From: Luteococcus japonicus
GTDB lineage: Bacteria > Actinomycetota > Actinomycetes > Propionibacteriales > Propionibacteriaceae
DNA: 64,000 nucleotides
NCBI RefSeq assembly: GCF_003752415.1
Contig: NZ_RKHG01000001.1
Span: forward strand, 930,001-994,000
Reading direction: 5' to 3'
Under the pieces are notes generated by a model that made no database searches, was not told the origin of the DNA, and saw nothing but the letters and a program-made list of their open reading frames with translations. Of the stretch, positions 60,591-64,000 are shown piece by piece. Made by a program: the position numbers and the translations under genes. How positions within the stretch are numbered: the first letter of the stretch is position 1; each line of letters opens with the position of its first letter.

Positions 60591-61310
60591 TCAGACCAGC
60601 TTGCGGTCGGTGGCCCACTTTGTGAGCTGGTGCCGGTTGGACAGCTGCAGCTTGCGCAGCACGCTGGAGACGTGCGTCTCGACGGTCTTGACGGAGATGA
60701 ACAGCTCTCGGGCCACCTCCTTGTAGGCGTAGCCACGGGCAATCAGCTTCAGGACCTCCCGTTCCCGGGGGCTCAACCGGTCGAGATCCTCGTCGATGCT
60801 CGCGACGTCGATGCTTCCGCTGAACGCGTCCAGCACGAAACCCGCCAGCCGCGGGGAGAAGACCGCGTCCCCGCCACCCACCCGGGCGATGGCCTCGAGC
60901 AGGTCCTCGCTGGAGATGGACTTCGTGACATAGCCGCGCGCCCCGGCCCGGATCACGCCGATCACGTCCTCCGCGGCGTCGGAGACGCTGAGTGCCAGGA
61001 ACTTGGTCTGTGGCGAGCGGGAATGCACCTGCTTGACCACCTCGGCACCTCCACCACCGGGCAGGTGGACGTCGAGCAGGACGACGTCGGGCTGGGCCTC
61101 GATGACGGCCCTCACCGCGGTGGGGACGTCCTCGCCCTCACCGACGATGCTGACCCGATCGGACTGGCCCAGCTCGTGGCGCACGCCGGCGCGGAACATG
61201 GCGTGGTCATCCACCAACACGATCCGCCAGGGCCCCTGGTGCCCAGTGGCGGGCGGCTGGCTTCCCCCGGCCTCGCCCAAGGCAGTGACCTGTTCGTCGT
61301 TGTGGTTCAT
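60591..61310 (-). CDS. NarL/FixJ-family response regulator
   Basis: 239 residues: receiver domain (about 28-150) with IVLVDDHAMFRAG, phospho-acceptor Asp in VVLLDVHLPGGGG, LALSVSDAAED and GYVTKSIS (Lys); LuxR-type helix-turn-helix at the C-terminus with LSPREREVLKLIARGYAYKEVA and VKTVETHVSSVLRKLQ. The ATG overlaps the histidine-kinase stop by one base, so the two form one operon. A 28-residue N-terminal extension is polar. Confidence 0.94.
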   Translation of the reverse strand: MNHNDEQVTALGEAGGSQPPATGHQGPWRIVLVDDHAMFRAGVRHELGQSDRVSIVGEGEDVPTAVRAVIEAQPDVVLLDVHLPGGGGAEVVKQVHSRSPQTKFLALSVSDAAEDVIGVIRAGARGYVTKSISSEDLLEAIARVGGGDAVFSPRLAGFVLDAFSGSIDVASIDEDLDRLSPREREVLKLIARGYAYKEVARELFISVKTVETHVSSVLRKLQLSNRHQLTKWATDRKLV

Positions 61311-62674
61311 CAGTCGTCCCTTCCGATCTCCATCACGAGCCGCACCTCCGTGCCCTCACCGGGCGCGGTGCGGATCCGAGCACTGCCTCCATACCGTTCC
61401 ATCCTCTCGAGGATCGAACGTCGCACACCCATCCTGTCATCGTCGATGGTCTCGGGGTCGAAGCCCGCTCCACGATCTCGGACGAAGACCTCCACCTGCC
61501 CATCCTCGACCTCGCAGTAGACGTCGATCCGCTGTTCACCGGAGTGCTTGGCGGCATTCATCATGGCCTCGCGTGCGGCGCGCACCACGGCATCCGTCTG
61601 CGGGTCGGTGTCCGCGTCGCCGACGCAGACCAGCTCCACCTCGACGCCCCGCTCGTCCTCGATCTCCTGGGTCGCCCTGGTCAGGGCCGTCTTCAGTGAG
61701 GTGTCGGCCGGGACCTCCCCGTAGAGCCAGGTGCGCAGCTCCCGTTCCTGCCGGCGAGCCAGCGCAGCCACGGTCCGGGGGTCATTGGACTGGCGCTGGA
61801 TCAGGGCCAGCGTCTGCAGCACGGAGTCGTGCAGGTGGGCTGCCATGTCGGCGCGCGCCTGCTCCAGCAGGGCCCGCTCGTGGGCAGTCTGCGAGGCCCT
61901 GCGCCACTTGGCCACCCACGGCGCCCCGGCAATGCCGACGCCGAGCAGCAGGAGCGCCGCGAAGCCCAGCACCATCGGCAACTGGGCAACCCCGATCTGG
62001 CTGGCGGCCACCATCGAGACCGAAGCCCCGACCAGTGACAGACCCACCATCATCCTCAGCAACTCACCCCAGTGACGGCCCAGCATCAGCCGGCCGAACC
62101 GTCCCTCCGTCTCGCTGGTCGACGTTCGTGGTGCATCGGCCTGCCGCCACACGATGGCAACGCCTGCGGCCGCGAAGGCCAACGGCCAGAAGACCGCAGA
62201 GGAGGGCCCCAGGCCGAAGCGGCTGACCAGCAGCACCAGGCCACTTCCCACCAGCACCATGGAACCGACGGCCGCAACGTCCTGGCGGACCCGCTCCATG
62301 GCCGGGCCGGGCCGACGACGCATGTCCTGACGTCTGGCCGCTTCCAGGCCGGGGGCCTCGGGCTCGTCCTGCTCGTCGTCGGCGGGCAACAGGACCCAGA
62401 GCAGGCCGTAGGCGAAGACCCCGATCATCTGCATGCTCCCCAGGAGCACGAAGGCGCCTCGTACCAGCATCACGGGCCAGCCGAGATGGTCGGCGATGCC
62501 TGCGGCAACTCCGCCGAGCCACGCTCCCTGCGAGGAGCGGTGCGCGCGGACCGGGGCTTGCTCCAGGGGGTCGAGCGGCACCAGCCCGTCCGCGGCCTCC
62601 TGCTGGGGGCGCGACGAAGGCACCGACGGCTCGTCGGGAGCGGCCGGGGTGCCGGGTACGGGCTGATCCTCCAT
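61310..62674 (-). CDS. PspC-domain sensor histidine kinase
   Basis: 454 residues. A Pro/Glu-rich N-terminus is followed by a PspC domain (about 45-105, GAWLGGVAAGIADHLG, GVFAYGLLWVLLP), four further membrane helices, a HisKA_3-type dimerisation helix with AAHLHDSVLQTLALIQRQ (phospho-His) and an ATPase domain with AAREAMMNAAKHSG, VFVRDRGAGFDPE and GTEVRLVMEI. The ATG at 62674 is chosen over a TTG at 62683. Paired with the NarL-type regulator and divergent from another PspC gene. Confidence 0.93.
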   Translation of the reverse strand: MEDQPVPGTPAAPDEPSVPSSRPQQEAADGLVPLDPLEQAPVRAHRSSQGAWLGGVAAGIADHLGWPVMLVRGAFVLLGSMQMIGVFAYGLLWVLLPADDEQDEPEAPGLEAARRQDMRRRPGPAMERVRQDVAAVGSMVLVGSGLVLLVSRFGLGPSSAVFWPLAFAAAGVAIVWRQADAPRTSTSETEGRFGRLMLGRHWGELLRMMVGLSLVGASVSMVAASQIGVAQLPMVLGFAALLLLGVGIAGAPWVAKWRRASQTAHERALLEQARADMAAHLHDSVLQTLALIQRQSNDPRTVAALARRQERELRTWLYGEVPADTSLKTALTRATQEIEDERGVEVELVCVGDADTDPQTDAVVRAAREAMMNAAKHSGEQRIDVYCEVEDGQVEVFVRDRGAGFDPETIDDDRMGVRRSILERMERYGGSARIRTAPGEGTEVRLVMEIGRDD

Positions 62675-62879
62675 CAGGTCCAAGCCTCACACGCGCATGG
62701 GTGGGGCGCCACCCTTGCTGGGTTCGTGTCGGGTGGCGATCAGGGTTCTGCCGGATGTTCAGCAGACCCCGGCCGGGGCAGGATGGATGTCAGAAGGAAG
62801 CCCCTTCGAGGCACCACGCAGGACAACCACCCGCGGCCCGGTCTCACCCGGCCGGCCGCCATCCAAGGAGAACAGCACC

Positions 62880-63194
62880 ATGGCACTCATCCCGAACCTC
62901 GTCCGGCCCACCGACGACCGCATGATCGCCGGCGTGTGCTCCGGAATCGCCCGCTACCTGAAGGTCGACACCGGCCTCGTCCGCGTCGTCGTCCTGTTGG
63001 CCGTCCTGTTCGGCGGCGTCACCCTGTGGATCTACCCGATCATGTGGCTGCTGATGCCCGAGGAAGGCTCCGAGAAGGCCGGCGTCGACACCCTGATCAC
63101 CCAGGCCAAGGACTGGAAGGCGAGCAATGACGCCAAGCGTTCCGGCAACGCCCCGACCGACGTCTTCAATCCCTACGAGGAACCCCGCAACTGA
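62880..63194 (+). CDS. Small PspC-domain protein
   Basis: 104 residues consisting of one PspC domain (LVRPTDDRMIAGVCSGIARYL, GLVRVVVLLAVLFGGVTLWIYPIMWLLMPEE) and a hydrophilic tail. AAGGAG precedes the ATG at good spacing. It diverges from the PspC histidine kinase across about 205 bp, which probably holds both promoters and may be the kinase's own target. Likely an envelope-stress sensor or effector. Confidence 0.9.
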   Translation: MALIPNLVRPTDDRMIAGVCSGIARYLKVDTGLVRVVVLLAVLFGGVTLWIYPIMWLLMPEEGSEKAGVDTLITQAKDWKASNDAKRSGNAPTDVFNPYEEPRN

Positions 63195-63213
63195 CCTTCC
63201 CCCGGTCGCTACA

Positions 63214-63259
63214 AACCGACGCGCCCCGCACCTGTCATCAGGTGCGGGGCGCGTCGGTT
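63214..63259. terminator. Long hairpin between pspC and guaA (convergent)
   Basis: Perfect 21-bp stem with a TCAT loop, 63214-63234 paired with 63239-63259, flanked by AA and TT, between convergent genes. It is the strongest terminator in the window. Confidence 0.85.
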
Positions 63260-63296
63260 GCTGTGCTGTGGATCCCGGGGTCTGGGGGTCGTCCCC

Positions 63297-64000
63297 TCAC
63301 TCCCACTCAATCGTGGCCGGCGGCTTGCTGGTGATGTCCACCACGACGCGGTTCACCTCGCGCACCTCATTGGTGATGCGGGTGCTCATCTTCTCGAGCA
63401 CCTCGTAGGGCAGGCGGCCCCAGTCGGCGGTCATCGCGTCCTCGCTGGTGACGGGGCGCAGCACGATCGGGTGGCCGTAGGTGCGGCCGTCTCCCTGGAC
63501 TCCGACGGAGCGGACGTCGGCGAGCAGCACGACGGGGAACTGCCAGATGGAGCGGTCCAGACCGGCCTTGGTGAGCTCCTCGCGGGCAATGAAGTCGGCC
63601 TCGCGCAGGATGTCCAGGCGTTCGCGGGTGACCTCACCGATGATCCGGATACCCAGGCCGGGGCCGGGGAAGGGGTGGCGGTAGACGAGCTTCTCGGGCA
63701 GTCCGAGCTGCATGCCCGCGGCGCGCACCTCGTCCTTGAACAGGGTGCGCAGCGGCTCGATCAGCTGGAACTGCATGTCCTCTGGCAGGCCGCCCACATT
63801 GTGGTGGCTCTTGATGTTTGCGGCGCCTTCTCCTCCGCCGGACTCGACGACGTCGGGGTACAGGGTGCCCTGCACCAGGAAGTCGATGCCGTCGGCGTCG
63901 GCGATCTCCCGGGCGGTGTCCTCGAAGACGCGGATGAATTCGTTGCCGATGGCCTTGCGCTTGGCCTCGGGGTCGATGACGCCGGCCAGCTTGGCGAGGA
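63297..64000 (-). CDS. guaA: GMP synthase (glutamine-hydrolysing), C-terminal part
   Basis: Amidates XMP to GMP. The gene enters from the right edge; about 233 C-terminal residues are visible, starting inside the ATP-pyrophosphatase region ([21 protein letters not shown]). They continue through [46 protein letters not shown] and the dimerisation domain, ending [10 protein letters not shown]. These are hallmark GuaA segments. The stop is 38 bp from a strong convergent terminator. Confidence 0.96.
   Translation of the reverse strand, partial: LAKLAGVIDPEAKRKAIGNEFIRVFEDTAREIADADGIDFLVQGTLYPDVVESGGGEGAANIKSHHNVGGLPEDMQFQLIEPLRTLFKDEVRAAGMQLGLPEKLVYRHPFPGPGLGIRIIGEVTRERLDILREADFIAREELTKAGLDRSIWQFPVVLLADVRSVGVQGDGRTYGHPIVLRPVTSEDAMTADWGRLPYEVLEKMSTRITNEVREVNRVVVDITSKPPATIEWE

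Noticed and set aside
1-64000. tRNA, rRNA or CRISPR arrays
   Set aside because: Scanning both strands by eye gave no cloverleaf with a T-loop and no regularly spaced repeats. A covariance search was not possible, so a missed tRNA cannot be excluded.

Overview
The window is GC-rich DNA (about two-thirds G+C by eye) from an actinobacterium. GTG starts, four-base ATGA/GTGA overlaps between genes and leaderless-looking promoters are common. Several blocks follow gene orders known from Mycobacterium and other actinobacteria: lpdA / purine nucleoside phosphorylase / pmmB, and uvrD(pcrA) / M23 peptidase / DUF6350 membrane protein / purN / purH. Together with the cobalamin-controlled ECF transporter, the biotin-dependent acyl-CoA carboxylase subunit and the folD-DUF3017-mdh neighbourhood this suggests a member of the Propionibacteriales (for example Propionibacteriaceae). 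That placement is inference.

Layout. 1-3.3 kb: an ECF vitamin transporter (S, fused double ATPase and T subunits) behind a cobalamin riboswitch. 3.3-8.5 kb: CorA-like channel, NUDIX hydrolase, biotin carboxylase/BCCP, a membrane-anchored hypothetical protein and an alpha/beta hydrolase. 8.5-11.5 kb: one A+T-richer gene encoding a SIR2-like plus P-loop STAND protein, the best candidate for an acquired anti-phage system, followed by about 390 bp of anonymous DNA. 11.5-22 kb: lpdA, PNP, pmmB, a DUF2207 protein, a uridine-kinase-like protein, a CPBP protease, Sir2 and metG. 21.7-25.2 kb: two tandem secreted HExxH peptidases, the first lacking a stop before the second, then remnants of pcaI, pcaJ and catA. 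25.2-38 kb: an RNase HI fusion, an LCP ligase, hsp20 with a HAIR operator, a complete nucleoside uptake and deamination operon (BMP lipoprotein, ATPase, two permeases, cdd, add), an APH-like kinase and a CBS-pair membrane protein. 38-41.5 kb: purU and an acetate-type symporter behind two palindromes. 41.5-44.2 kb: a gene graveyard holding a complete IS481-family element with a 15-bp target duplication, an 80-bp repeat it interrupted, and wrecked AbiEi/DUF559-type and PafB/C-type genes. 44.2-51.5 kb: mdh, DUF3017, folD, purH, purN, a PadR/HAAS module with its own palindromic operator, and DUF6350. 51.5-64 kb: a PknH-like sensor protein, an M23 peptidase with a structured leader, pcrA, a PLD-family phospholipid synthase, GlsB, a PspC / two-component cluster, and the C-terminal part of guaA.

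How the parts connect. The nucleoside importer, cytidine deaminase, adenosine deaminase and PNP form a salvage route. purH, purN, purU, folD and guaA are de novo purine and one-carbon functions. The symporter, malate dehydrogenase and acyl-CoA carboxylase serve organic-acid metabolism. No tRNA, rRNA or CRISPR array was seen. Frames antisense to real genes are long in this GC-rich DNA and were left out.
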